DNA of 42,431 nucleotides from Chitinophagales bacterium (GTDB taxonomy: Bacteria > Bacteroidota > Bacteroidia > Chitinophagales > UBA10324): contig JANWXQ010000032.1 in assembly GCA_025057275.1 (NCBI GenBank), positions 1 to 42,431 of the forward strand, read 5' to 3'. This document shows, piece by piece, positions 16,219 to 25,304 of the stretch. Numbering within the stretch: position 1 is the first letter of the stretch; each line of letters begins with the position of its first letter. The notes beneath the pieces were generated by a model. The model was given only the letters and a program-made list of their open reading frames with translations. It was not told the DNA's origin and searched no databases. Made by a program: the position numbers and the translations under genes.

Positions 16219-16914
16219 ATGAACGAATCGGAATTTCTTAAATACGCTACCCTCCATCACGGTTTGGGCCGTTTGCACCTGGAGCGGTACATGAAGCGCT
16301 CGCTTACCTCCCTGACTCCGTACATCATCGAAGAACGCCCGCTGAACGTGGCCCAACTGGATGTATTCAGCCGCCTGATGATGGATCGAATCATTTTTCT
16401 GGGCGATCCCATCAACGACTATGTGGCCAACGTGGTTCAGGCTCAGTTGCTGTTTCTGGAGTCGGTAGATGCCCGCCGCGACATTCAGATTTACATCAAC
16501 AGTCCAGGCGGCTCGGTATATGCCGGTTTGGGGATTTACGACACGATGCAGTATGTACAGCCCGATTTGTCGGTAATCTGCACGGGGATGGCGGCCTCCA
16601 TGGCTGCTGTATTGCTCTGTGCAGGAACCAAAGGCAAGCGATATGCCCTGCGTCATGCCCGCGTTATGATCCATCAGCCCATGGGCGGAGCCGAAGGGCA
16701 GGCCAGCGACATTGAAATTATTGCCCGCGAAATCGTACGGATGAAAAAAGAGCTGTACGAAATCATTGCCCTCCACTCCGGCCAGCCATACGAACGCGTA
16801 GAAAAAGACGGCGACCGCGATTTCTGGATGATGGCCGAAGAAGCCAAGGCTTACGGCATGATTGACGAAGTGCTCTACCGGCCCAAAGGCAAGAAAAGCG
16901 ACGAAAGCAAATAA
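16219..16914 (+). CDS. clpP: ATP-dependent Clp protease proteolytic subunit
   Basis: The serine protease core of ClpXP/ClpAP. The 231-residue protein begins at ATG 16219. The catalytic Ser127 is in GMAASMAAVLL, His152 in VMIHQPMGG, and the Asp lies in EKDGDRDFWM (Asp201 by position). DRIIFLGDPINDYVANVVQA and YINSPGGSVYAGLGIYDTMQ are standard family blocks. About 25 residues precede the mature-type sequence (a propeptide region containing SLTPYIIEE). It is between tig and clpX; clpX has its own likely promoter in the 143-base gap downstream. Confidence 0.97.
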   Translation: MNESEFLKYATLHHGLGRLHLERYMKRSLTSLTPYIIEERPLNVAQLDVFSRLMMDRIIFLGDPINDYVANVVQAQLLFLESVDARRDIQIYINSPGGSVYAGLGIYDTMQYVQPDLSVICTGMAASMAAVLLCAGTKGKRYALRHARVMIHQPMGGAEGQASDIEIIAREIVRMKKELYEIIALHSGQPYERVEKDGDRDFWMMAEEAKAYGMIDEVLYRPKGKKSDESK

Positions 16915-16933
16915 GGGTCTGCCGGTACTGCTG

Positions 16934-16941
16934 TAATTTTG
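16934..16941 (+). promoter_or_regulatory. Putative -7 element for clpX
   Basis: TAATTTTG in the 143-base clpP-clpX gap matches TAnnTTTG exactly. No clear TTG lies at the ideal distance upstream, where the sequence is the end of clpP. A start here gives a leader of about 110 bases. The rest of the gap shows no gene. Confidence 0.4.
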
Positions 16942-17057
16942 GGTCAGTAGCTGTGCATGCGTGGATAAAGCGCAATCTTGTCGTCAGCGTGATAGGCAGC
17001 AAACGGTAAGCTTTGCGTTGCAACCGAAAGCATCGCATTATAGAAAACGTTGATTCC

Positions 17058-18290
17058 ATGAAAAAACAGACTGAACGTTGCTCTTTCTGCGGAAAGAAGA
17101 AAGAGGAAACGTTCATTCTTATTTCCGGTCAGGATGCCTACATCTGCGAGCATTGCGTGGAGCAGGCCCGAAGCATTATTGAGGAAGAGCTGGGCGAACG
17201 CCGCCTTTCGGTTCCTCACTTAGTGCAGCCGGCCTACAAAACCCCTGCAGAAATCAAATCTTATCTGGATCAATATGTCATCGGTCAGGAAGAAGCCAAA
17301 AAGGTACTGTCCGTAGCCGTTTACAATCACTACAAGCGGCTTAATTATTCCGGAAAGGATGATGTGGAAATTGATAAAAGCAACATTCTGATGGTCGGGG
17401 AAACGGGCACTGGCAAAACCCTGTTGGCCCGCACCATAGCCCGGTTCCTCAATGTGCCGTTCACGATTGTTGATGCCACTGTATTTACCGAAGCCGGCTA
17501 TGTGGGGGAAGACGTGGAAAGCATTTTGTCGCGTCTGCTTCAGGTGTGCGATTACAATGTCAAGGCAGCCGAACAGGGTATTGTTTATATTGATGAGATC
17601 GATAAAATTGCCCGCAAGAACGACAATCCGTCCATTACGCGGGATGTGAGCGGAGAAGGGGTCCAGCAAGCCCTGCTCAAGTTGCTGGAAGGAACCGAGG
17701 TTCTGGTGCCGCCACAAGGCGGGCGCAAACATCCGGAGCAGAAAATGGTTAAGGTGAACACCACGCAGATTCTGTTCATCTGCGGGGGCGCCTTTGAGGG
17801 GCTGGAGCGCATCATTGCCCGGCGGCAGAATACCAACGTCATTGGATTTAAGGCCGAAGCCGCAGAGCCCCAGCAGGATCGTTCCTCGCTCGTGCGTTAT
17901 GTAACCCCTCATGATGTTCGCTCCTTTGGTTTAATCCCGGAGCTGGTCGGCCGGCTGCCGGTCATCACCTATCTGGAGCCACTGGACCGGCAAGCTTTGC
18001 GCACCATTCTCACCGAACCAAAAAACGCACTCATCAAACAGTACCGGCGCCTGTTTGAGCTGGAGGGGGTCAAGCTGACCTTTGAACCGGAAGCCATTGA
18101 CTTTATTGTAGACAAGGCTATGGAATACAAGCTGGGGGCCAGAGGTCTTCGATCCATTTGCGAAGCCATAATGACCGATATCATGTTTGAACTGCCTTCA
18201 CGCAAGGACCTGAAACAGTTTACGGTTTCTGCTGCGCTGTGCCATGAAAAACTTACCGGAGCGAGGTTGGCCATGCTCAAAGTGGCCTGA
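17058..18290 (+). CDS. clpX: ATP-dependent Clp protease ATP-binding subunit ClpX
   Basis: The AAA+ unfoldase that feeds ClpP. In the 410-residue protein the N-terminal zinc-binding domain has Cys8, Cys11, Cys30 and Cys33 (CSFC and CEHC). The Walker A motif GETGTGKT is at residues 114-121 and Walker B is [10 protein letters not shown]. The pore loop region contains [11 protein letters not shown], and sensor 2 lies in [15 protein letters not shown] 17058 was chosen since it starts just before the zinc finger; the frame is open further upstream but reads unlike the family. SsrA-tagged proteins are a main substrate, and smpB is in the same window (26674-27126). Confidence 0.97.
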   Translation: MKKQTERCSFCGKKKEETFILISGQDAYICEHCVEQARSIIEEELGERRLSVPHLVQPAYKTPAEIKSYLDQYVIGQEEAKKVLSVAVYNHYKRLNYSGKDDVEIDKSNILMVGETGTGKTLLARTIARFLNVPFTIVDATVFTEAGYVGEDVESILSRLLQVCDYNVKAAEQGIVYIDEIDKIARKNDNPSITRDVSGEGVQQALLKLLEGTEVLVPPQGGRKHPEQKMVKVNTTQILFICGGAFEGLERIIARRQNTNVIGFKAEAAEPQQDRSSLVRYVTPHDVRSFGLIPELVGRLPVITYLEPLDRQALRTILTEPKNALIKQYRRLFELEGVKLTFEPEAIDFIVDKAMEYKLGARGLRSICEAIMTDIMFELPSRKDLKQFTVSAALCHEKLTGARLAMLKVA

Positions 18291-18306
18291 TCAAAAACTG
18301 GTTGCC

Positions 18307-18711
18307 ATGCGGTGGTGGTTTCTCTTTGTACTTTTCATAGCGGGCCCTGCTGCTGCGCAAAAGGCCATTCACCTTCCCTCAGTGAAAACCAAAAACCTTA
18401 CGGATGGGGTGGTGGTTCAGAAATTGTTCGGCGATTCCACGGTTTCCAGCAATTTGTTGTGGATCCGGGAAGAAGTGCGGCCGCACTTTCATTCCTTCCA
18501 CAGCGAGCACGTCTATGTTGTAGAAGGAACGGCGCAGATGTTGTTCAATCATGAAACGCTTTTTTTGCGCGCCGGCGATTTGGTATTCATTCCTGCCGGA
18601 ACGGTGCATGCCGTTCGCCCCACGGGCAAAGATCCCTTGCGGGTCCTGTCCATACACAGTCCGGCATTTGACGGCAGCGATCGCGTGTTGGTAGAAAAGA
18701 CCGGCTGGTAA
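18307..18711 (+). CDS. Small secreted cupin-domain protein
   Basis: A 134-residue protein starting at ATG 18307 with a signal peptide ([18 protein letters not shown]). The rest is a single cupin barrel. Motif 1 is perfect: [15 protein letters not shown] supplies His-x-His-x4-Glu-x6-Gly. Motif 2 is [14 protein letters not shown], giving the third His. These four ligands normally hold one metal ion (Mn, Fe, Zn or Ni). The substrate is not predictable. It begins 16 bases after clpX and may be cotranscribed with it, but a functional link is not evident. The mature protein should act in the periplasm. Confidence 0.82.
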   Translation: MRWWFLFVLFIAGPAAAQKAIHLPSVKTKNLTDGVVVQKLFGDSTVSSNLLWIREEVRPHFHSFHSEHVYVVEGTAQMLFNHETLFLRAGDLVFIPAGTVHAVRPTGKDPLRVLSIHSPAFDGSDRVLVEKTGW

Positions 18712-18725
18712 CCGGTCGTCAGGCC

Positions 18726-18755
18726 TTTGTTCCGGGCACTTTTCGCTTATCTTTG
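18726..18755 (+). promoter_or_regulatory. Promoter of tRNA-Glu
   Basis: TTTG at 18726-18729, an 18-base spacer, then TATCTTTG (18748-18755), an exact TAnnTTTG box. The predicted transcription start is about 10 bases before the tRNA. This is the best-formed promoter in the window. Confidence 0.65.
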
Positions 18756-18768
18756 CCGGCGCAAATCC

Positions 18769-18840
18769 GGCGAGTTCGTCTAGGGGTTAGGACGTCTCTC
18801 TTTCACGGAGAAAACACGGGTTCGATTCCCGTACTCGCTA
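18769..18840 (+). tRNA. tRNA-Glu (anticodon UUC)
   Basis: Acceptor arms GGCGAGT (18769-18775) and ACTCGCT (18833-18839) pair with one G-T at the end; discriminator A 18840. The anticodon arm TCTCT-CTTTCAC-GGAGA gives anticodon TTC. The T arm is ACGGG-TTCGATT-CCCGT. Length 72, no CCA encoded. A terminator-like hairpin follows, then gap. Confidence 0.96.
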
Positions 18841-18844
18841 CCAG

Positions 18845-18870
18845 GGCGCCACAGGGCGCCATGTTTTTTT
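18845..18870 (+). terminator. Rho-independent terminator-like hairpin after tRNA-Glu
   Basis: GGCGCC at 18845-18850 and again at 18855-18860 (self-complementary) form a 6-pair GC stem with loop ACAG, followed by ATG and seven T residues (18864-18870). It lies between tRNA-Glu and gap; gap starts only 24 bases after the T-run. Confidence 0.65.
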
Positions 18871-18893
18871 CGCCACAAACCAATCATCAACCC

Positions 18894-19907
18894 ATGTCAG
18901 TCATCAACGTTGCCATTAATGGTTTTGGCCGCATAGGCCGCCTGGTGTACAGGAAAATTTATCAGCTGGAGGGGATGGAAGTTGTTGCCCTCAACGACCT
19001 CACCAGCCCCCGTATGCTGGCGCATCTGCTCAAGTACGACTCCGCTCAGGGGCGTTTTAACGCTGAAGTGTCGCATACCGATGATTCTCTGGTAGTCAAT
19101 GGAGAAACCATCCGCGTCTATGCGCAGAAAGATCCTTCGCAGATTCCATGGGCAGACCATCAGGTGGATGTGGTTCTGGAATGCACGGGCTTGTTTACCG
19201 ACAAGGCCAAGGCAGAAGCCCACCTGAAGGCCGGTGCCAAACGCGTGGTGATTTCTGCTCCGGCCACCGGCGATCTGAAAACCATCGTATTCAATGTCAA
19301 TCACGACACGCTGAATGGCAGTGAAACGGTTATTTCCTGTGCTTCCTGTACGACCAATTGCCTGGCTCCCATGGCCAAGGTGCTGGACGATTCCTTCGGC
19401 ATAGAAATCGGACTGATGACCACCATTCATGCCTACACCAACGATCAGGCCACGCAGGATTCCCCTCACCCCAAAGGCGACCTGCGACGGGCCCGGGCTG
19501 CAGCCCAAAACATTGTGCCCAATAGCACAGGAGCTGCCAAAGCCATCGGCCTGGTATTGCCTAGACTGCAGGGCAAACTGGATGGTGCTGCGCAGCGCGT
19601 GCCTACCATCACCGGCTCGCTCACCGAATTAACCTGCATGTTGAGCCGACCCGTTACGCGTGATGAAGTGAATGCAGCCATGAAAGCTGCAGCCAACGAG
19701 TCGTTTGGCTATACCGAAGATGAAATCGTCAGCACCGATGTGATCGGCATGGAATACGGCTCTCTGTTTGATGCCACCCAAACCAAGGTCATGCAGGTCG
19801 GCAACCGGCAGATGGTGCGAACGGTGGCCTGGTACGATAACGAAATGAGCTACGTAGCCCAACTGGTGCGCACCATCCGGTATTTTGCCCAATTGATTTC
19901 CCGTTGA
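18894..19907 (+). CDS. gap: Glyceraldehyde-3-phosphate dehydrogenase, type I
   Basis: Oxidises glyceraldehyde-3-phosphate to 1,3-bisphosphoglycerate with NAD in glycolysis. The 337-residue enzyme begins [18 protein letters not shown] at ATG 18894. The catalytic Cys152 is in [12 protein letters not shown], with the conserved [11 protein letters not shown] segment and the C-terminal [23 protein letters not shown] at the cofactor site fits NAD specificity. The frame is open upstream through the tRNA-Glu and its terminator, but that part is not coding. No TAnnTTTG box is seen between the tRNA terminator and the start, so transcription may come partly from tRNA-Glu read-through. pgk follows 32 bases later. 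Confidence 0.97.
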   Translation: MSVINVAINGFGRIGRLVYRKIYQLEGMEVVALNDLTSPRMLAHLLKYDSAQGRFNAEVSHTDDSLVVNGETIRVYAQKDPSQIPWADHQVDVVLECTGLFTDKAKAEAHLKAGAKRVVISAPATGDLKTIVFNVNHDTLNGSETVISCASCTTNCLAPMAKVLDDSFGIEIGLMTTIHAYTNDQATQDSPHPKGDLRRARAAAQNIVPNSTGAAKAIGLVLPRLQGKLDGAAQRVPTITGSLTELTCMLSRPVTRDEVNAAMKAAANESFGYTEDEIVSTDVIGMEYGSLFDATQTKVMQVGNRQMVRTVAWYDNEMSYVAQLVRTIRYFAQLISR

Positions 19908-19939
19908 AACCGCAACAGCCCTGAACCCCTCCGCAGCAT

Positions 19940-21148
19940 ATGAAATCGTTGCCCACTGTTGACCGTTTCTCCTTTAAAGGAAAACGAGCGCTGATTCGCG
20001 TGGATTTCAACGTGCCGCAAGACAAAAGCACCGGAGCCGTTAAAGACGATACACGTATCCGGGCTGCTTTGCCGACCATTCAGAAAGTCCTCAACGACGG
20101 AGGCAGCGTCATCGTGATGTCGCATTTGGGGCGACCTAAAGGCAGGCGGGAGGAAAAATATTCTCTGGCTCCGGTACGTCAGCGGCTCAGTGACCTTCTG
20201 GGCCGTGAGGTATTGCTGGCTCCTGACTGCGTGGGCCCTGAAGTGGAAACGCTGGCTGCAGGCCTGCAACCCGGTCAGGTACTTCTGCTGGAAAACCTGC
20301 GCTTTCATCCCGAAGAAGAAAATGGCGATCGCCATTTTGCCAGCCAGTTGGCCGACCTGGGCGACGTCTATGTCAACGATGCCTTTGGGGCCGCTCATCG
20401 CGCCCATGCATCCACCGCGGTGGTGGCGGGCTTCTTTCCGTCAGACCGGAAATGTTTTGGCTATCTGATGGCCACTGAACTGGCAAATGCCAACCGGGTG
20501 CTTCATCAGTTTACCCGGCCTTTCACAGCCATTATTGGCGGGGCTAAGGTTTCCGACAAGATCCTGATTCTTGAGCGGCTTCTGGAGCGTGCCGATCACA
20601 TTCTGATTGGCGGGGGAATGGCCTATACTTTTTTCAAGTCATTGGACGGCAACATCGGCAAGTCGCTTTGCGAAGATGACCGGCTGGAGGTGGCCCGCCA
20701 GTTGCTGGAATCAGCCCGGGCCAGAGGCGTTAACGTCGTTTTGCCGGCTGACAGCATTACGGCCGTTGAACCCAGCAACGAGGCTCAAACCGGCATTTGC
20801 CCCAGCCATCAGATTTCCGATGGCTACATGGGTCTGGACATAGGTCCGCAGGCCATTAAGGAATTCCGGGACGTGATCGTACAATCGCAAACCCTGCTAT
20901 GGAACGGACCGATGGGAGTTTTTGAGTTCGAACCGTTTCAGGCAGGTACACGTGCGGTTGCCGAAGCAGTAGCCGAGGCTACAGATCGTGGAGCCTTTTC
21001 CCTGATCGGTGGCGGCGATTCCGTAGCTGCCATCAACCGGTTTGGTTTGGCCGACCGCGTCAGTTTTGTTTCCACCGGCGGGGGAGCGTTGCTGGAATAT
21101 TTTGAAGGAAAATCCTTACCGGGGGTGGAAGCCATTCTGGGGTCTTAA
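19940..21148 (+). CDS. pgk: Phosphoglycerate kinase
   Basis: Makes ATP from 1,3-bisphosphoglycerate, the step after Gap. The 402-residue length is normal. Signatures in order: ALIRVDFNVPQD, DDTRIRAALPTI, SHLGRPKGRREEKYSLAPV, LLENLRFHPEEENGD, YVNDAFGAAHRAHAST, IGGAKVSDKILILERLL, DHILIGGGMAYTF, LLWNGPMGVFEFEPF and the nucleotide-binding SLIGGGDSVAAINRFG. ATG 19940 gives the normal N-terminus. Together with gap it is most likely a two-gene glycolytic operon. Confidence 0.97.
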   Translation: MKSLPTVDRFSFKGKRALIRVDFNVPQDKSTGAVKDDTRIRAALPTIQKVLNDGGSVIVMSHLGRPKGRREEKYSLAPVRQRLSDLLGREVLLAPDCVGPEVETLAAGLQPGQVLLLENLRFHPEEENGDRHFASQLADLGDVYVNDAFGAAHRAHASTAVVAGFFPSDRKCFGYLMATELANANRVLHQFTRPFTAIIGGAKVSDKILILERLLERADHILIGGGMAYTFFKSLDGNIGKSLCEDDRLEVARQLLESARARGVNVVLPADSITAVEPSNEAQTGICPSHQISDGYMGLDIGPQAIKEFRDVIVQSQTLLWNGPMGVFEFEPFQAGTRAVAEAVAEATDRGAFSLIGGGDSVAAINRFGLADRVSFVSTGGGALLEYFEGKSLPGVEAILGS

Positions 21149-21189
21149 GCAGTGAAGCTTTCATTCCGGTAGCAGCCGCTCTATTCCTT

Positions 21190-21197
21190 TAGTTTTG
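21190..21197 (+). promoter_or_regulatory. TAnnTTTG box almost touching the 21202 start codon
   Basis: TAGTTTTG matches the -7 consensus exactly and ends four bases before the ATG at 21202. If used, the transcript would begin at or next to the start codon, implying a leaderless mRNA. A chance match is possible. Confidence 0.35.
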
Positions 21198-21201
21198 CTG
21201 C

Positions 21202-22632
21202 ATGATCAGCTTTGTTGCCAGCCTGACTCCGCTATTGTGGCTTGCTTCGGGGTGTGCTTCCGGTCAGTCAGCTCAAAAGCCTGCCACAGATGCTGCTTCA
21301 GCGGCCCTGAGCCTGGCAGAAGGTCCCGGTGTGTACATCACTACTTCGCAAGCTGTGCCTGTGCATCGCGATGTGCACGCTGCCTGTGCGGTGGATATTT
21401 TTTTTGGTAAAGGCATGACGCCGCGCGATGTGCTGGCCGATTCTTATGTCGGCTTTGTTCAGAGCATGAACTTTTATTCCCTGCAATACAGTGGCGGAAG
21501 CACGGCCGACCACGATCACGTTATCGTAGGCGATACGCGAATCACCGGCGGCCGGGGCGATGGCTACAACATCAACGCCGATGACGTCAAAGCCCGGGGG
21601 GAAGACATCCGCACCATTCTGGACGGAGTAGGCACCGTCCGATTCAATAAAGATTTTTTCAATGAGTATTGTGCTTTGCTGCGGCGGCTGGGCATCCGGG
21701 GTGATGTGATCGCCAATGTGCAGAGCGGCACGTTGGAAGAGCTTATGTGGAAGATTGAACAGGCCCGTGCGCGTCGCGTCATTTTCGGTATGGAGCAAAA
21801 TCTGGCCAGCAACGCAAAAGTTTTTCCTGACGGCAAAGCCTACAGGCAGAAAATAGAGGAATGGATCAGTGCAGTTAAGCGGCGGTACCCGGAAGTGATC
21901 TGTGTAATTGATGCCGCTCCGGTTTTCGTGGCCAAGCCCCGGGCTGTGGAATGGAATCGCCAGATCAGCGGCATGGCAGGAGATGAAGCCCGTCTCTACA
22001 TGTGGGATAAGGATCTGACCATCTGGTCAGACGACTGGACGGCCAACCAAAAAGCCATGGATCAGATTTTTTCCACCACCTTGCCCGGCTGGCTGCAAAC
22101 ATTTGCCCAACAATTCCCCGACAAGAAAGTGGCCGTTTGCCAGTGGGGGTTGAAACCCAAAACCCCCCTGTACAACACCATGGGGGCCTGCATATACATA
22201 GCCCGGTTTTATCAGTTCCTGCTGGATTACAACAAGCGCAACAATAACCGAATCGGTTATGCCTGTTACATGTCGCTGAAAAGCCTCAACCGCGGCGACG
22301 GCGTGGTGCTTAATCATGCAGCCGCACTGCAGCAATGCGGAAAATTGTTTGAGCGGGAAGGGCAGCTTGCCGATTTGCGCGTGAATGGCTTGGCCGGAAT
22401 CAGCGGAACCGCCGTGATTTGTGATCAGCAGGTGATGCTGCTTCTGGTTAACGTCACGGGCAGTGAGGTGCAGGTGCCGGTGGTGGTTCGCGACGGCAAA
22501 CCGGTAACCGAAACTTTTGAAGTGCAATCCCTGTTTGCGGCTTCGGCGCTCTCGCAGCAGGTCCAGCAGCAGAACCGACGTCAGGAGCGCATTTCCCTTC
22601 CGCCCTATTCGGTTAATGTGGTGTCCTATTAG
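21202..22632 (+). CDS. Exported glycosidase-like protein of unknown function
   Basis: A 476-residue protein whose start (MISFVASLTPLLWLASGC) looks like a short lipoprotein-type signal with Cys18, although the -3 position is Ala rather than Leu. The middle (about 60-390) reads like a TIM-barrel glycoside hydrolase: FFGKGMTPRDVLADSYVGF, FNEYCALLRRLGIRGDVIAN, RVIFGMEQNLASN, EVICVIDAAPVF, KVAVCQWGLKPKT and IARFYQFLLDY. The last 90 residues (AVICDQQVMLLLVNVTGSEV to SLPPYSVNVVSY) resemble the C-terminal beta-sandwich seen in arabinofuranosidase-type enzymes. GMEQN may hold the acid/base Glu. I cannot assign a family. The next gene (RDD protein) begins three bases after the stop. Confidence 0.65.
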   Translation: MISFVASLTPLLWLASGCASGQSAQKPATDAASAALSLAEGPGVYITTSQAVPVHRDVHAACAVDIFFGKGMTPRDVLADSYVGFVQSMNFYSLQYSGGSTADHDHVIVGDTRITGGRGDGYNINADDVKARGEDIRTILDGVGTVRFNKDFFNEYCALLRRLGIRGDVIANVQSGTLEELMWKIEQARARRVIFGMEQNLASNAKVFPDGKAYRQKIEEWISAVKRRYPEVICVIDAAPVFVAKPRAVEWNRQISGMAGDEARLYMWDKDLTIWSDDWTANQKAMDQIFSTTLPGWLQTFAQQFPDKKVAVCQWGLKPKTPLYNTMGACIYIARFYQFLLDYNKRNNNRIGYACYMSLKSLNRGDGVVLNHAAALQQCGKLFEREGQLADLRVNGLAGISGTAVICDQQVMLLLVNVTGSEVQVPVVVRDGKPVTETFEVQSLFAASALSQQVQQQNRRQERISLPPYSVNVVSY

Positions 22633-22635
22633 CCC

Positions 22636-23178
22636 ATGGAACCACGTCTTGCTTCCGGCAATGAATTTGTTGACCGTCTGCTGCAGCGCATTGGCTGGCA
22701 GACCGTGGCTGAGGACGAACGCAATCTGGCCACCTTCCTGCAACGAGCGATAGCGCGTCTGGTGGATACGGCGCTGGTTCTGGCCGTGGCCTGGTTGTTT
22801 CAGGAAGTAGCTATTTATTTCATCAGGCAGGGAAATGTGGTCAATGAATCCTATGTCATCACCAGTATTAAGCAGGCCATGCCTGCACTGGCACTGATTC
22901 TTTGGGTGATAGTCTATTCACCGGTCATGGAAAGTACCGGAGGAACCGTAGGCAAGCGCCTGATGGGTATCCGGCTGGTAGAGCTGAAAAGCGGCCGGGT
23001 GCCTCAGTTCCGGATCGCAGCGGCTCGGGCCTGGATCTATCTCATATTTGTGGTATTGTTTTTTGTGCCGGCTGTTTTGAGTTGTCTGGCCTATTTTTTT
23101 TCCGATTACCGTCAAACCTGGCACGATAAGCTTACGGGTCTGATTTGTGTGAAATGGTCCCGCATTAGGCAGGCTTAG
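22636..23178 (+). CDS. RDD-family integral membrane protein
   Basis: A 180-residue inner-membrane protein. It contains the RDD signature IARLVDTALVLAVAWLF and then the conserved GGTVGKRLMGIRLVELKSG loop. Three hydrophobic segments are evident: about 43-58, about 78-95 (ALALILWVIVYSPV) and about 130-155 (IYLIFVVLFFVPAVLSCLAY). The QTWHDKLTGLICVK motif closes it. A soluble stretch of about 35 residues precedes the first helix (RLLQRIGWQTVAEDERNLAT). RDD proteins are poorly understood; some act in ion or solute transport. It is three bases after the glycosidase-like gene, so the pair is cotranscribed. Confidence 0.88.
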   Translation: MEPRLASGNEFVDRLLQRIGWQTVAEDERNLATFLQRAIARLVDTALVLAVAWLFQEVAIYFIRQGNVVNESYVITSIKQAMPALALILWVIVYSPVMESTGGTVGKRLMGIRLVELKSGRVPQFRIAAARAWIYLIFVVLFFVPAVLSCLAYFFSDYRQTWHDKLTGLICVKWSRIRQA

Positions 23179-23234
23179 CTGGAGCGGCGCCTACAAAAGC
23201 CTGCAACTGCAACTGGCGGTGTCGGTCAAAATGG

Positions 23235-23242
23235 TACCTTTG
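23235..23242 (+). promoter_or_regulatory. Putative -7 element of the T9SS cargo gene
   Basis: TACCTTTG, an exact TAnnTTTG match, 27 bases before the ATG at 23270. A good -33 TTTG is not obvious upstream. Confidence 0.45.
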
Positions 23243-23269
23243 TTAGACAGCAAAACCATCAGCCTTTTC

Positions 23270-25294
23270 ATGAAACAGTTAGCCGTTTTCGTTTTGATTT
23301 TTGCCTGGCATTCAGCCAGTGCACAGGCGTTTAAATACCCCTTGTTTGAACACTTTACCCAGGCCAGTTGCGGACCCTGCGCTTCACAGAATCCGGGATT
23401 TCAGTCCACCATCCTGGATCCGAATCCGCACAGCGTCCGGCACATTGCTTACCATACTTCCTGGCCGGGCGTTGATCCGATGTACACCGAAAACCAGGCG
23501 GCCAACAATGCCCGGGTGAGTTATTACAGCATTACGGGCGTGCCCACTATTGTGCTGCAGGGCAATTACAAGAAAGGACAACCTGGCGCCATGACCATGG
23601 GCGACGTGAACTACATCATCAGCCAGACCAGTCCTGTAAAAATTACCGTTACCGACACTGACAACGGCAGCACGCACGACGTTACCGTCCGGATAAAAAG
23701 TATTGGTACGCCGCCTTCGGGTAGTTTTCGCCTCATGACAGTCATTATTGAGCGCAACATTTGGTACACCAACCCACCCGGAAGCAATGGAGAAAAGTAT
23801 TTTCCCAATGTCATGCGCTACATATTGCCCACCAACAACGGGGAATTGATTACGCTGCCGGCACAGGGCAACGAAGCGGTTTATACCTACACTTACACCG
23901 AAGATCCGGACTGGAACATGGCAGAAATTGGGGTGGTGTCGTTTTTGCAGCACAGCACCACCAAGGAAGTCATCAATGTAGGTTCCAGCTTTGATCAAAT
24001 TCAGAATGCGCTGCTGCAGGCCCCTGCGGTAACTGCCCAGCAGGCTCAGGCAGGACAATCGGTAAGCTTTTCCCTTCAGGTAGGCAATGGCGGTTATGCC
24101 GATGAAGATTTTGTCATTGCATTTTCTTCCGATGCTCCGGCCGACTGGTCAGCTGATCTGCTCATCGATGGCAACGTGGTAAGCAATCCGGCTACGGTTT
24201 CGTTGGCTGCTGATGTTTGGAAAGGTTTTTCATTGCAGGTTCAGGTAGGCAATTCTCCGGCTCTGGCAACGTATGAAATCAGCATCAGTTCGGCAGCCAA
24301 TCCGTTGGCGCCCCAGATGAAGGCGCTGTTGTATGTGATCAGCGGCATCACCGACCTGGTGATCAACAATGCTGCAGGCAACGGCGTAACTCCGGGCGAT
24401 GCTTCAGCATGGGAGGATGATTTTCTCAACGGCCTTGCTTACAGCGGCAATACAACCTATGCTGCTGCCATGCATCCGGCAGCACTGGCGGTTTGGCAAC
24501 AGGGTGCACTGCAGGGTGTGCAGCACATCTATCTCAATGTGGGCTGGACGTTTCCCGGTTTGCCGGAAGAAATGGTTACCATGCTGAAATCCTTTATGGA
24601 TCAGGGCGGTAACGTTTTGATCACCGGACAGGATGTGGCCTGGGAATCATTTGATAATAATTATTCCCCCTATGCGTCCGTTAACAAACAGAACTTTCTG
24701 AAAGATTATTTCAAGGTGGATTTTGTCAGCGACGGCAATTCATCCAACAAGCCTCTGACGGCCAACATGAACGACATCTTCACCAGTGTGCCCTCGGCGA
24801 CTATCAACGCTTATTATGGCACTTCCTACTTTTACCCGGATCAGCTCAAACTGGTCAGCGGAGGCATTCCCGTCTTTTACTACAATAACAACACCGCCAA
24901 AATCGCAGGCATTCGTGCCGAAAGCGGAGGACATAAGACGGTGTTTCTGGGCGTTGGCCTGGAAATGATCGGTACGGCAACAGATAAGAATAACATTATC
25001 AAAACCACGCATGACTGGTTTCATGGACTGATCTCTTCAGCAGAATGGGAAGCAGTTCTTTTAGGCTTTTCGGCCTATCCCCAGCCGGCCTCGTCGGTGC
25101 TGACGCTGCAGGTGCCGCGCGCCGGCTTGCTGGAAGCATATGATCTCTGCGGCCGCAGGGTGCACAGCCAGCAAGTCAGCGGAAATGGGCTAACCGTGCA
25201 TTGGAACGTTTCCGGATGGGCTGCAGGACACTATGTCGTTCGCTTTACCGATGCAGAAAGGCAACATGCGTTGTTGATCAGCGTGCTGCCGTAA
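23270..25294 (+). CDS. T9SS-exported Omp28-like protein with thioredoxin-type CGPC motif
   Basis: A 674-residue secreted protein. The signal peptide (MKQLAVFVLIFAWHSASAQ) is followed by a thioredoxin-like domain beginning YPLFEHFTQASCGPCASQNP, with a CGPC redox motif, and GVPTIVLQGNY, where the conserved cis-Pro of the fold is expected. This layout is that of Omp28-related proteins. A middle domain of about 115 residues has repeated beta strands (VGNGGYADEDFVIAFSSDAP), and another covers YSGNTTYAAAMHPAALAVWQ to the KTTHDWFHGL end. The last 80 residues (YPQPASSVLTLQVPRAGLLE, YDLCGRRVHSQQVSG, AAGHYVVRFTD) are a type A T9SS sorting domain. It should be moved across the outer membrane and attached or released. 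Convergent with the methyltransferase gene, 10 bases apart. Confidence 0.88.
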   Translation: MKQLAVFVLIFAWHSASAQAFKYPLFEHFTQASCGPCASQNPGFQSTILDPNPHSVRHIAYHTSWPGVDPMYTENQAANNARVSYYSITGVPTIVLQGNYKKGQPGAMTMGDVNYIISQTSPVKITVTDTDNGSTHDVTVRIKSIGTPPSGSFRLMTVIIERNIWYTNPPGSNGEKYFPNVMRYILPTNNGELITLPAQGNEAVYTYTYTEDPDWNMAEIGVVSFLQHSTTKEVINVGSSFDQIQNALLQAPAVTAQQAQAGQSVSFSLQVGNGGYADEDFVIAFSSDAPADWSADLLIDGNVVSNPATVSLAADVWKGFSLQVQVGNSPALATYEISISSAANPLAPQMKALLYVISGITDLVINNAAGNGVTPGDASAWEDDFLNGLAYSGNTTYAAAMHPAALAVWQQGALQGVQHIYLNVGWTFPGLPEEMVTMLKSFMDQGGNVLITGQDVAWESFDNNYSPYASVNKQNFLKDYFKVDFVSDGNSSNKPLTANMNDIFTSVPSATINAYYGTSYFYPDQLKLVSGGIPVFYYNNNTAKIAGIRAESGGHKTVFLGVGLEMIGTATDKNNIIKTTHDWFHGLISSAEWEAVLLGFSAYPQPASSVLTLQVPRAGLLEAYDLCGRRVHSQQVSGNGLTVHWNVSGWAAGHYVVRFTDAERQHALLISVLP

Positions 25295-25304
25295 AAGCGC
25301 ACCT

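Noticed and set aside
18753-18893. Longer gap reading frame starting inside tRNA-Glu
   Set aside because: The extra 47 residues would translate the tRNA and terminator; homologous Gap sequence begins at ATG 18894.
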